From: Aurantibrevibacter litoralis
Lineage (GTDB): Bacteria > Bacteroidota > Bacteroidia > Flavobacteriales > Flavobacteriaceae
Assembly: GCF_034651555.1 (NCBI RefSeq)
Contig: NZ_JAYEEQ010000009.1
Location: 1 to 64,000, forward strand
DNA: 64,000 nucleotides
Reading direction: 5' to 3'
Positions within the stretch are counted from its first letter, which is position 1; each line of letters starts with the position of its first letter. Position numbers and translations under genes: made by a program. The notes below the pieces were generated by a model. That model was not told the origin of the DNA, searched no databases, and was given only the letters and a program-made list of their open reading frames with translations. Of the stretch, positions 34,949-43,422 are shown in pieces.

Positions 34949-35767
34949 TTAATACGATTCCCCGGGGTACCAGTCCAACTGCACCACTTCGATAGCTGCG
35001 TTGCCGGCATTGACTAAAGTCTTAAATTCAGCTACATTGCTAACATCCGGATTGCCTCTGTAATGATAGGGGTATATTTGTTTGGGCTTAAATTCTAAGA
35101 CGGCATCCGCAGCGTTCTGTACGGTCATGGTATACGGCAAATTCATACATACAAAAGCTTTATCTATATTTTTTAACGCTCTCATTTCCGGTATATCTTC
35201 GGTATCGCCAGAAAAATAAATACGCTGACCGCCAATAGTAAGGACATATCCATTACCTCGTCCTTTGGTGTGGAATTGCAATGCATCTTCTCTAAGATTG
35301 TACATAGGAATAGCTTCTACGGTAATCCCGTATCGTTCTTTGGTTTCGCCATTCTGCAAAACATCAATTTGCGGAACAAACGTATCGGGCATTTTTTCGG
35401 CCACAGCAGGAGGTACAATAATTTTAGCCTTTTGGGTATTCAAAGCCTCTAAGGTTTCTAAATTAAAATGATCGCCATGAATATCGGTAATTAGAATAAG
35501 ATCCGGTATGCGTTGTCCCTCAAAAGCCGTTTCGCCTCCGGTAGGATCTATATAAATCGTTAGGTTCTCCCATTCTACAATAGCCGTGGCGTGAGCAATA
35601 GGGATAATTTTTATATCGGCCACTTCCGGATCAGGCGCAGATACCTCATTGCTTGGAGTACCTACATCTGCGGTGTCTTTCTTATTTTCCTTACAGGCCA
35701 TCAATGTTAAGACAATGAAAAGCGAATACATTACTTCTTTCACAGCAATTAAATTACGGTTAAACAT
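34949..35767 (-). CDS. MBL-fold lipoprotein, putative metal-dependent hydrolase
   Basis: Up to 272 residues with a lipoprotein signal (MYSLFIVLTLMAC), so anchored outside the cytoplasm. The fold follows the UPF0173/Lactamase_B_2 group: IIPIAHATAIVEWENLTIYIDPTGG, then ITDIHGDHF, YFSGDTEDIPEM and YPYHYRGN. In the metal motif the first His of HxHxDH is Asp (D-x-H-x-D-H), so one ligand is changed. Start codons at 35743 (GTG) and 35731 (ATG) give tighter signal peptides and may be the true ones. The gene is monocistronic. Confidence 0.8.
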   Translation of the reverse strand: MFNRNLIAVKEVMYSLFIVLTLMACKENKKDTADVGTPSNEVSAPDPEVADIKIIPIAHATAIVEWENLTIYIDPTGGETAFEGQRIPDLILITDIHGDHFNLETLEALNTQKAKIIVPPAVAEKMPDTFVPQIDVLQNGETKERYGITVEAIPMYNLREDALQFHTKGRGNGYVLTIGGQRIYFSGDTEDIPEMRALKNIDKAFVCMNLPYTMTVQNAADAVLEFKPKQIYPYHYRGNPDVSNVAEFKTLVNAGNAAIEVVQLDWYPGESY

Positions 35768-35810
35768 AGTATTTTACGTGTATATAGCATTATGATACTC
35801 AAACCTTATA

Positions 35811-36308
35811 TTATTTTCTCGTCCAAGTATGAGTATCCATGAGATTGTACTCCATTTTAATATTGCTTCTAAGATAAGGTATATCTTTTTCTAATGCTAC
35901 TTCTGTAAAACCAAATTTTGTATATATGTAAAGCGCGTTTACCAATTTGGTGTTAGAATAAAGTATTATTTTTTTCCAGCCCTTCGCTTTAGCAAAGGCA
36001 ATAGCAAATTGCAGCAGCGACTGGCCTATTTTTAAACCCTGGTAGTTGGGATCCACAGCCATTTTTCCCAATTCAAACACAAATTGATCTATTTTTAAAA
36101 AAGAAAAGCAACCGACAATTTTAGCATCCCATTGTGCAAAAAATATATACCCGCCTTGGGCAATAATGTTTTCTTCGCAATGGTCCAATAGCAATTCGTC
36201 TTTAGGTTCAACTTCAAAATAACGTTGAAGCCATTGCACATTTAGATGCTTAAAGTGTACAGACAAATGAGATTCAAAGGGGATGATGTGTACAATTGTA
36301 TTCTGCAT
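35811..36308 (-). CDS. GNAT-family N-acetyltransferase
   Basis: Single GNAT domain of 165 residues. The core is FELGKMAVDPNYQGLKIGQSLLQFAIAFAKAKGWKKIILYSNTKLVNALYIYTKFGFTEV, with the acetyl-CoA loop QGLKIG and the motif B helix. The substrate is not determined. It lies 43 bases upstream of the MBL lipoprotein on the same strand and may be co-transcribed with it. Confidence 0.85.
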   Translation of the reverse strand: MQNTIVHIIPFESHLSVHFKHLNVQWLQRYFEVEPKDELLLDHCEENIIAQGGYIFFAQWDAKIVGCFSFLKIDQFVFELGKMAVDPNYQGLKIGQSLLQFAIAFAKAKGWKKIILYSNTKLVNALYIYTKFGFTEVALEKDIPYLRSNIKMEYNLMDTHTWTRK

Positions 36309-36461
36309 TGCAGCTTAATTTTGGTACTTCTAAAAGTACAATAACTCGCTAAGATGGAACCCCACATTTATTTTTTGTCCTAAAAAAATCTAAAAGTGAA
36401 TGTAAAACGTACATATATCAGTGAAAACAAATTATTTAAAAAAAGATTTAATTTTTATATT

Positions 36462-37349
36462 ATGACTGAAACAAAGAGTAACAACGGATTGAAAGTGATT
36501 GCCGGCTTACTCGGTGTAGTATTATTAGGAACGATTATCTACACCGTAAGCCTTTATCAAGACAAAAAGAAGACGACAGAAGCCCTTACCCAACAAAAAG
36601 CCCTTGTTGTTGAAGACTTAAATAGTTTAAAGTCCGAGTACGACAAAGCCATTTTGGAAAGCAATGCCACTAACGAAGAATTGGTGAGTGCCAGAGATCG
36701 CATTGCACAGTACATCGATTCTGTAAATACAATGAAGGCCGATATTTCTGCCTTGTATCGTTACAGAAATCAAGTAAATGTGTTGAAAAAGGAAAGAGAA
36801 GAGTTGCTCACTAAGATTGATGAGTTAACAAAATCTAATGCCTTGATCGCCATGCAGCGCGACAGTACTTTTGTGGAATTGGAAAAACAAACTGTTTTTA
36901 ATGATTCCTTGGTAGTACAAAACACGCAGTTGGCAAGCGTGGTAGAAAAAGGGTCTGCCCTTAACCTGTCTAAATTCAGTGTTGATGCCGTAAAAGAGCG
37001 CAACAGTGGTAAATTGGTATCCACCTCTAGAGCTGGGAATACCGACAAATTCAAGGTGTGTTTTACGGTAGCCGATAACGTGATTGCTCAAGCGGGTGAC
37101 AGAGAATTTTTCTTAGAAATTTTAGATCCGCAAGGAAACGTGGTAGGCGAAGGTCAGTCCAAAACGTCTGAAGAAGGAGCCTCTGTAACCTATAGTAAGG
37201 GTACCAACTTCTACTATGAAAATAAAGCGTTGGATGTTTGTGATTATATTAATAAACCTGCCGGTGATTTCAAAAAAGGAAATTATATGGTAAATGTCTA
37301 TGATGACAAATTAAAATTATTGGGAACTTCCAAATTCACTTTAAAGTAA
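36462..37349 (+). CDS. Single-pass membrane coiled-coil protein, function unknown
   Basis: The 295-residue protein has an N-terminal membrane anchor (LKVIAGLLGVVLLGTIIYTVSLY), a long coiled coil (about residues 35-165, with heptads around DLNSLKSEYDKAILESNATNEELVSARDRI) and a C-terminal beta domain (FKVCFTVADNVIAQAGDREFFLEILDPQGNVVGEG). Such proteins are common in Bacteroidota, but I cannot assign a family. An in-frame ATG at 36396 would add 22 charged residues ahead of the anchor; 36462 is preferred. Confidence 0.7.
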   Translation: MTETKSNNGLKVIAGLLGVVLLGTIIYTVSLYQDKKKTTEALTQQKALVVEDLNSLKSEYDKAILESNATNEELVSARDRIAQYIDSVNTMKADISALYRYRNQVNVLKKEREELLTKIDELTKSNALIAMQRDSTFVELEKQTVFNDSLVVQNTQLASVVEKGSALNLSKFSVDAVKERNSGKLVSTSRAGNTDKFKVCFTVADNVIAQAGDREFFLEILDPQGNVVGEGQSKTSEEGASVTYSKGTNFYYENKALDVCDYINKPAGDFKKGNYMVNVYDDKLKLLGTSKFTLK

Positions 37350-37370
37350 TAAACACTATACATCAACAAA

Positions 37371-37404
37371 AAGGGGGCGATCTTTACAGATCGACCCTTT
37401 TTTT
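37371..37404. terminator. Bidirectional terminator between convergent genes
   Basis: AAGGG..CGATCT / AGATCG.CCCTT stem (37371-37399) with loop TTAC, A-rich to the left and seven T to the right. It serves the coiled-coil gene (+) and fumC (-). Confidence 0.8.
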
Positions 37405-37417
37405 ATAAGATGAATTT

Positions 37418-38815
37418 TTATTTTAAAGAACCCACCATTTCTTCTGGGCGCACCCAAGCATCATATTCTTCTGCGGTAACATAGCCTAGGTTAATAGCCT
37501 CTTCTTTTAAAGTCGTACCGTTTTTATGGGCAGTATTTGCTATTTCTGCTGCTTTATAATACCCGATTTTGGTATTTAGTGCGGTAACAAGCATTAAGGA
37601 ATTATTAAGCAATTGGGTTATAACACTGTGGTTGGGCGCTATTCCTTGTGCACAATGCAGATCAAAACTTTGTGCAGCATCACCTAAAAGCTGAGCCGAT
37701 TGCAGTATATTGGCCGCCATCATGGGCTTAAATACATTAAGTTCGTAATGCCCTTGAGTACCCCCAACACTAATGGCAACATCATTGCCAATAACCTGAG
37801 CACAAACCATGGTAAGTGCTTCGCATTGGGTAGGATTTACCTTTCCGGGCATTATAGAACTCCCCGGTTCATTTGCAGGAATGATGATTTCACCTATACC
37901 CGATCGAGGGCCTGAGGCCAACATCCGAATGTCGTTGGCAATTTTATTAAGTGAAACCGCCAGTTGTTTAAGAGCCCCATGACTACTAACAATAGCATCA
38001 TGTGCTGCTAAGGCTTCAAATTTGTTGTGGGCGGTTATAAAGGGCAGACCCGTAAATTGCGCAATATGGTGGGCTACCAATACATCATACCCCTTAGGAG
38101 CGTTCAAACCAGTGCCCACTGCCGTACCACCCAAAGCGAGCTCACTTAAATGAGTCAACGTATTCGTTAATGCTTTTAGGCCATGATCTAATTGAGATAC
38201 ATATCCGGAGAATTCTTGTCCGAGCGTTAGGGGTGTGGCATCCATAAGATGGGTGCGTCCAATCTTTACTACCTTAGAAAACTCTTCAGATTTTTTATGC
38301 AAGGTATTTCGTAAGGCAGTTATTCCTGGGATGGTTACTTCCATAATCTTCTTATACGCTGCAATGTGCATGGCCGTTGGGAAAGTATCATTAGAGGATT
38401 GCGATTTGTTAACGTCGTCATTGGGTTGAAGTGCCTTTTCACCTTCGCCTATTTTTCTTCCGACCACCACCTGAGCTCTATTGGCAATTACTTCGTTGAC
38501 ATTCATATTGCTTTGTGTGCCAGAACCTGTTTGCCAAATAACCAAGGGAAATTGCTCGTCTAGTTTTCCTGCTAATATTTCATCGCAGACCTGAGCTATA
38601 AGATTCCTTTTTTCATCGGAAAGCACTCCTAATTCGCAATTGGTATAAGCGGCTGCTTTTTTTAAATATGCAAAACCATAAACAATATCTAGGGGCATGG
38701 ATGCTGAAGGTCCAATTTTAAAGTTGTTTCTAGATCGTTCAGTTTGGGCACCCCAATATTTATCTGCCGGTACCTGTACTTCGCCCATGGTGTCTTTTTC
38801 AATTCTAAAACTCAT
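37418..38815 (-). CDS. fumC: Fumarate hydratase, class II
   Basis: Interconverts fumarate and malate in the TCA cycle without an Fe-S cluster. The 465-residue protein has the superfamily signature GSSIMPGKVNP, substrate-binding GSGTQSNMNVNEVIANRA and SSNDTFPTAMHIAA, and GRTHLMDATPLTLGQEF with the catalytic His. The start at 38815 (MSFRIEKDTMGEV) is the family N-terminus. A TACTTTTG box lies 23 bases upstream. Confidence 0.95.
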   Translation of the reverse strand: MSFRIEKDTMGEVQVPADKYWGAQTERSRNNFKIGPSASMPLDIVYGFAYLKKAAAYTNCELGVLSDEKRNLIAQVCDEILAGKLDEQFPLVIWQTGSGTQSNMNVNEVIANRAQVVVGRKIGEGEKALQPNDDVNKSQSSNDTFPTAMHIAAYKKIMEVTIPGITALRNTLHKKSEEFSKVVKIGRTHLMDATPLTLGQEFSGYVSQLDHGLKALTNTLTHLSELALGGTAVGTGLNAPKGYDVLVAHHIAQFTGLPFITAHNKFEALAAHDAIVSSHGALKQLAVSLNKIANDIRMLASGPRSGIGEIIIPANEPGSSIMPGKVNPTQCEALTMVCAQVIGNDVAISVGGTQGHYELNVFKPMMAANILQSAQLLGDAAQSFDLHCAQGIAPNHSVITQLLNNSLMLVTALNTKIGYYKAAEIANTAHKNGTTLKEEAINLGYVTAEEYDAWVRPEEMVGSLK

Positions 38816-38837
38816 AATTACCTTTTTTTGATTCAAA

Positions 38838-38845
38838 CAAAAGTA
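38838..38845 (-). promoter_or_regulatory. -7 promoter box of fumC
   Basis: TACTTTTG on the minus strand is a perfect TAnnTTTG, ending 22 bases before the fumC ATG. It is back to back with the promoter of the small membrane gene at 38929. Confidence 0.5.
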
Positions 38846-38887
38846 AGGCATTGCAGAAATATTTCCATTTTTTTTAATTTTGATTTG

Positions 38888-38916
38888 TTGTATTTACCTA
38901 TTTCAAAGTATCTTTG
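38888..38916 (+). promoter_or_regulatory. Complete Bacteroidota promoter of a small membrane gene
   Basis: TTG (38888-38890), 18 bases, then TATCTTTG (38909-38916) match both the -33 and -7 elements at the expected spacing, 13 bases before the ATG at 38929. This is the best two-element promoter seen in the window. Confidence 0.7.
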
Positions 38917-38928
38917 TTGTAATAAACA

Positions 38929-39111
38929 ATGTCTATTATGTTTGATTTTGACCAATATTTAGGTTTTTTAGCTTTTTTGACCATTCTTACTATAGGGTTT
39001 TGGTTAATGATTTTTTTATTGCTATTTGTAGTACCCTACTGGTTAGGAGGTAATTTGCTTGAAATTTGGAAAGAGAAACGCGAAGCAAAAAGAGCTAAGC
39101 GAGAAATATAA
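38929..39111 (+). CDS. Small single-pass membrane protein
   Basis: The 60-residue protein has a long hydrophobic stretch (about residues 10-40, LGFLAFLTILTIGFWLMIFLLLFVVPYWL) followed by a basic, charged tail (EIWKEKREAKRAKREI). The family is unknown to me. It has its own promoter and a terminator directly after the stop, which supports a real gene. ATG at 38938 is an alternative start. Confidence 0.68.
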   Translation: MSIMFDFDQYLGFLAFLTILTIGFWLMIFLLLFVVPYWLGGNLLEIWKEKREAKRAKREI

Positions 39112-39138
39112 AAAAAGAAGCCAAATGGCTTCTTTTTT
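39111..39138. terminator. Bidirectional terminator
   Basis: GAAGCCAAATGGCTTC (39117-39132) flanked by A run on the left and six T on the right, between the small membrane gene (+) and the outer-membrane receptor gene (-). Confidence 0.82.
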
Positions 39139-39163
39139 AGTTATAACATACGTTCCTCAATTT

Positions 39164-41656
39164 TTAAAATTCCCCATCCCCATCGTCATTTCCGTTTGGT
39201 CTTTGTTGTCTGCCACGTTCTTTAGGTTGGTTAAATCGGTATAAAAATGACAAGGTAAATTGTCTTTCTCTCCATTGAAACTCACTTTCCGAAGTAAAGA
39301 AAGCTGTTTCTGTAAAGGATCTTCTTTTTCTGGAGTTAAATACATCGCTTACATTAAAGGAGATGGTACCCTTGTCTTTCATCACATCTTTACTAAAGGC
39401 GAAATCTAAAGAGAAAATGCCTTCGTTTCTTGTTTGTGCATTTTCAGAAGGACCTCTGTAAAAAGCGTTGGTTTGCCACTCTATTTTAGCGGGCAAGCTT
39501 ACCTTAGAGCTAAACCGCGAAAACCAACTGGTGTTTGAGGCGCCAAAATCAACACCATTAAAAAATCCCTCTTTTTCAAACACAAAAAAGTTAAAGCTCC
39601 CGTTTAATCGCAACCATTTTGTAGGATTGTACAAAATACCTGCTTCACCGCCGTAGCGTTCGTTGGTAGATAAGTTGATGGGGATAGAGCGTATAATTTG
39701 GATGCCATCGGAAGTGAGCTGACCGGTTTCTTCCTGAACCCTCTCAAAAGAATTGGTTTCCTTTTGATAGTAGATGGAAGCCGTTAGGGTAAGTTCCTTC
39801 CATCGTTTTAGATAACCTATGTCATACGCATTGGCAAAGGCAGGATCTAAATCCGGATTCCCTTGAAAAATATTGGTTCTACTAGATCTAGATGGAAATG
39901 GGTTAATGAAAAAGCCTCTTGGCCGGTTAATTCTTCGGTTGTAACCTAGTGTTATATTTTCATTTTCTGCCAATTCATAGATGAGGTTTACGGTAGGAAA
40001 AAGACCTAAAAAGTTTTTATCAAAATTTACATCGATATCGGGGCCTAGTATTTCTTGAAGTGCTTCTTCATCAAATTCCGAGTCCACTTTTCCTTTCTGT
40101 TCGGTATTTTCTAAACGCAACCCAAAGAGGAAGGAGAATTTACCATATTTATTACCGTATTGGGTATATACTGCATGTACGTTTTCGTCATACGTAAAAG
40201 TATTGGTAAGATTTCTGTTCGTCTCAAAAATTCCTGAATTTTGGTTAAGGGTATCTAATTTAAACCCTGTGATGGTTTCTTCTAAGGTACTCCGAAATCC
40301 CGCTTCAAACTGGGCATCGCCCAAAGGCAACACATAATCTGCTTGAATGAGGTACTCATTTTCGATCTCTGTTTGAAGTACATTTTCTAAAGCTAAGAGT
40401 TGTGTGTTGGGAAACACGTTGTTCTCCTCGATGATCTGAAATTCTTCCTCATCGCCTTTTGAGTATTGAAAGTCTGCATTTAATTTGTGACCATTGTCGT
40501 CAAAATTATTAATGTAGTTTAAAGCAACTTGGTAGGTCTTGTCGTCTTCTGTCTCTAATTCTGTTCGTAACGTTCTACTGTCTAATGTAGTGCCAACAAA
40601 ACGTCGGCTGTCGTTAGAGGTAAGATCTTCATCATCAGACAATCGGGTAAAAAAACTTCCTGTAATAGATGATTTTTCGGTAATGAAATACTCCATCCCA
40701 AGATTTATATTAAAGGAATTGGTTTTTCTTTCAATATCCCTGTCTTCAATAATGCGCGAAAAATCTCCTACGGTAAATGTGTTGTCGAAAAGACCGTTCC
40801 CGGGCGGTTCTCGATAAGAATAACTAAACGTAGTAAAAATATTAAATTTATCGGTACGCAAATTAAGGTTGCTCGTAATTTGAGCGGCCTCCGGATACCC
40901 TATGCTTGTGTTTACGGTACCGTTGAAGCCTAGCGTCTTTTCCTTTTTAAGAATTATATTTAAAATTCCGGCGGTGCCTTCTGCATCGTAACGGGCCGAA
41001 GGACTGGTAATAACTTCTACCTTTTCTATGGCATCTGCGGGTAACTGCCGTAGCGCATCCGTAGAACCAAATCCGGCAAGAGCAGAAGGTCTTCCGTTAA
41101 TCAAGATACGCACGTTATCGTTACCTCTTAAACTGATAACACCTTCCACATCAACAGTAACCGATGGTACATTGCTTAAGGCATCGCTAATAGTGGCACC
41201 ACTGGTGGTAAGATCCTTACCAATATTGTATATTTTTTTATCCAATCGTACTTCTACGGTCGTTTTTTCTCCAACAACCTCAACAGCTTCTAACTGTTCT
41301 ACATTGGGTGAAAGGCGAATGGTTCCTAAATCTTTGGATTCATTTAAGGTTTGATTGTCCAAGGTATATGAGTTGTAGGATATATATTCAACACGAATAT
41401 TATACACTCCCGCCATGGTCTCTACACTAAATTTTCCATCGGCATCGGTAATACCTCCTGTTATTCTTTCTGGATCTCGAACACTTTGAAGTACTAAGGT
41501 GGCATACTCTAGGGGTACACCGTATTCTTGATCTAAAACTGTTCCTGTTAACGTGATTAATTTAGGGCCTTGTCCTCCGAATCCCTGACCTCCAGGTCGT
41601 TGTGCAGTTAATATAAATGGGATAGTAAATAGGGTTAACAGGATCAGTTTTTTCAT
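39164..41656 (-). CDS. Outer-membrane beta-barrel receptor (TonB-dependent-like, OMP_b-brl type)
   Basis: The 830-residue protein has a signal peptide (KKLILLTLFTIPFILTAQ), a Gly/Gln-rich linker (RPGGQGFGGQG), a CarboxypepD_reg-like domain (about 33-115), a plug (about 125-245, ISDALSNVPSVTVDVEGVISLRGNDNVRILINGRP and PSARYDAEGTAGILNIILKK) and a beta-barrel to the C-terminus. The tail is Arg/Gln then acidic (KERGRQQRPNGNDDGDGEF). Barrels of this type often resemble peptide or siderophore receptors, but no ligand can be named. It is three bases downstream of the Lys-rich secreted protein gene and shares its transcript. Confidence 0.85.
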   Translation of the reverse strand: MKKLILLTLFTIPFILTAQRPGGQGFGGQGPKLITLTGTVLDQEYGVPLEYATLVLQSVRDPERITGGITDADGKFSVETMAGVYNIRVEYISYNSYTLDNQTLNESKDLGTIRLSPNVEQLEAVEVVGEKTTVEVRLDKKIYNIGKDLTTSGATISDALSNVPSVTVDVEGVISLRGNDNVRILINGRPSALAGFGSTDALRQLPADAIEKVEVITSPSARYDAEGTAGILNIILKKEKTLGFNGTVNTSIGYPEAAQITSNLNLRTDKFNIFTTFSYSYREPPGNGLFDNTFTVGDFSRIIEDRDIERKTNSFNINLGMEYFITEKSSITGSFFTRLSDDEDLTSNDSRRFVGTTLDSRTLRTELETEDDKTYQVALNYINNFDDNGHKLNADFQYSKGDEEEFQIIEENNVFPNTQLLALENVLQTEIENEYLIQADYVLPLGDAQFEAGFRSTLEETITGFKLDTLNQNSGIFETNRNLTNTFTYDENVHAVYTQYGNKYGKFSFLFGLRLENTEQKGKVDSEFDEEALQEILGPDIDVNFDKNFLGLFPTVNLIYELAENENITLGYNRRINRPRGFFINPFPSRSSRTNIFQGNPDLDPAFANAYDIGYLKRWKELTLTASIYYQKETNSFERVQEETGQLTSDGIQIIRSIPINLSTNERYGGEAGILYNPTKWLRLNGSFNFFVFEKEGFFNGVDFGASNTSWFSRFSSKVSLPAKIEWQTNAFYRGPSENAQTRNEGIFSLDFAFSKDVMKDKGTISFNVSDVFNSRKRRSFTETAFFTSESEFQWRERQFTLSFLYRFNQPKERGRQQRPNGNDDGDGEF

Positions 41657-41659
41657 GCG

Positions 41660-42118
41660 TTACGATTTTGTTTTCTTCTTTTGCTTTTTCTTTTTGGTTT
41701 TTTTGAAACCGTTTTTTTGTAATTCTTCTAACTTTTCAAATTTCTCAGCAGGCAAACTGGCCTTTAATTCCTCATTTTGCCTTTTAGTGATGCTTTCAAT
41801 ACCTTCTCTTGTCTTTTCAGGACTCAATTTCAGTAATTGTAATTCTATACCTTCTTGTACATATTTAACAAGTGTGCTTCTTAGAACAGCATTTTCAAAT
41901 TCGTTAAGCTCCAGTTCTTCCGATAAGAAAGGCATTTCGCCATCTACAATTTGTTCTGCCGTTTTTGGCTCTACTTTTTTCTCTGGCTCTGGGGTTCGTG
42001 GCACGGCACTTTGTCTTCTGCCATAATTTCCATTTCCATATCCATATTGGGCTTGTAAAAGGGGTAAAGTGAGTAAGGCTATTGCCAAGGTTAAAAAAAA
42101 CTTGTTTTGTGTTTTCAT
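41660..42118 (-). CDS. Secreted helical protein with Lys-rich tail, partner of the outer-membrane receptor
   Basis: The 152-residue protein has a signal peptide (FFLTLAIALLTLPLLQAQ), a Gly/Tyr/Asn-rich stretch (YGYGNGNYGRR), a helical core (about residues 70-130) and a strongly basic end (KKTKKKKQKKKTKS). The helical core, with repeated ELxxFE...LxxxLxKY and KRQNEELKASLPAEKFEKLEELQ, recalls Spy/CpxP-like periplasmic helices, but this is only a resemblance. The stop is three bases before the receptor start, so the two are translationally linked. Confidence 0.7.
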   Translation of the reverse strand: MKTQNKFFLTLAIALLTLPLLQAQYGYGNGNYGRRQSAVPRTPEPEKKVEPKTAEQIVDGEMPFLSEELELNEFENAVLRSTLVKYVQEGIELQLLKLSPEKTREGIESITKRQNEELKASLPAEKFEKLEELQKNGFKKTKKKKQKKKTKS

Positions 42119-42157
42119 GATGTTTTACGGTATTAAGATTAAAAATCGAAAATAAGG

Positions 42158-42177
42158 TTTAACCGTTATTGGTTAAA
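42158..42177. promoter_or_regulatory. Inverted repeat upstream of the outer-membrane receptor operon
   Basis: TTTAACC-GTTATT-GGTTAAA, perfect 7-bp arms, 40-60 bases before the ATG at 42118. Position fits an operator; it has no T run on either side, so it is not a terminator. Confidence 0.4.
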
Positions 42178-42262
42178 TGTATGTTAAATAGATTATGGTT
42201 TGCCATTCAAATGTCCTAGCCCATTTCGCTTAAAATAGGGCATATTAATGTTTTAGCACATA

Positions 42263-43361
42263 TTACAACCTTTCTCTCTGACCGGTAGCCATAAGAAATG
42301 CTTTTAAAAACAAATCGAGATCTCCGTTCATAACAGCCTCCACATTACCGGTTTCGGCACCGGTGCGCACGTCTTTAATTAGTTTATAAGGATGCATGAC
42401 ATAATTCCGTATTTGCGAGCCCCATTCTATTTTCATTTTAGCGGCCTCTATGTCTTCTCTTGCCGCCATTTTTTTTCGCAGTTCTATTTCATAAAGTTGC
42501 GATTTTAAAAGTTTCATGGCGTTTTCTCGGTTTTCCAGTTGGGATCGGGTTTCGGAATTATGAATTACAATACCCGTAGGGTGATGGGTTAAAATAGCTT
42601 TGGTCTCTACTTTATTTACATTCTGCCCACCTGCACCTCCAGAACGCGCAAAGGCCCAAGAAATATCGGAAGCACTAATGGCGATATCTATAGTGTCATC
42701 TACCAGAGGGTACACATATACAGAAGCAAAAGAGGTATGCCGTTTGGCATTGCTATCGAATGGGGAAATACGCACCAATCGATGCACGCCATTTTCTCCT
42801 TTTAACCAACCGAAAGCATAGGCACCGTCAATTTCTAACGTAACTGTTTTTACGCCGGCGACATCGCCTTCCTGATAATTTATTTCTTTAACTTTAAATC
42901 CATTTTTTTCACTCCACATCAGATACATTCTCATAAGCATGGCAGCCCAATCACAACTTTCGGTACCCCCTGCACCGGCCGTTATTTGTATAATAGCTGG
43001 CAAATCGTCGCCTTCCTCGGAAAGCATGTTCCGAAACTCTAAATCCTCAATGGAAGCAAGCGCCTTGGTGTAGGCATTTTCTACTTCTTCTTCCCCAATC
43101 GCGCCGTCTTTCAGAAACTCCAATAACACCTCCACATCGCCTACTTGTTCTTTAGCGGCGTTGAAATCATCTACCCATTTTTTTTTGGATTGAATGGTTT
43201 TAATGTGAGCTTGTGCTTTCTCAGGATAATCCCAAAAATCCGGGGCGAGCGTTTTTTCTTCCTCGTTCTCTATTTCTATACACTTGTTGTCCAAGTCAAA
43301 GATACCTCCTTAACGCACCAAGGCGCTCAAGAAGATCTTTGGTAAGATCTGTAGTTATCAT
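42263..43361 (-). CDS. prfB: Peptide chain release factor 2, with programmed +1 frameshift
   Basis: Releases peptides at UGA and UAA stop codons. Frame 1 runs from ATG at 43361 for 21 codons (MITTDLTKDLLERLGALRRYL) to an in-frame TGA at 43298-43296. Slipping one base at CTT-TGA-C moves to the main frame, which runs to 42263 for a total of 365 residues, the same as E. coli RF2. An internal AGGAGG (43310-43305) sits at the classical distance before the slip site. The main frame has the GGQ motif (SGGAGGQNVNK) and the SPF anticodon-like tripeptide (ISPFDSNAKR). Confidence 0.95.
43295..43310 (-). promoter_or_regulatory. prfB frameshift signal
   Basis: On the minus strand AGGAGGTATCTTTGAC: Shine-Dalgarno AGGAGG, three bases, slippery CTT, then TGA stop and C. 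This is the canonical RF2 autoregulatory site: low RF2 leaves the ribosome paused at UGA and favours the shift. Confidence 0.95.
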
Positions 43362-43377
43362 AGCTTCTAAATTTTGT

Positions 43378-43385
43378 CAAAAATA
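43378..43385 (-). promoter_or_regulatory. -7 promoter box of prfB
   Basis: TATTTTTG on the minus strand fits TAnnTTTG, 16 bases before the true prfB ATG at 43361. It supports the upstream start needed for the frameshifted product. Confidence 0.5.
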
Positions 43386-43422
43386 AGGTTATTTTCTGTG
43401 GATTGATAGGTTTAAATCTCAA

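Noticed and set aside
35811..36308. GNAT gene with adjacent MBL gene as a toxin-antitoxin pair
   Set aside because: The GNAT lacks a DUF1778/RHH antitoxin partner and the neighbour is a secreted lipoprotein; no toxin-antitoxin architecture.
41655..42026. 123-residue plus-strand open frame opposite the Lys-rich protein
   Set aside because: Its Phe-rich start is simply the complement of the Lys codons of the real gene; no promoter or family resemblance.
42219..42241. Inverted repeat GCCCATTT/AAATAGGGC downstream of prfB
   Set aside because: The stem needs a bulge and no T run follows on the minus strand, so it was not called a terminator.
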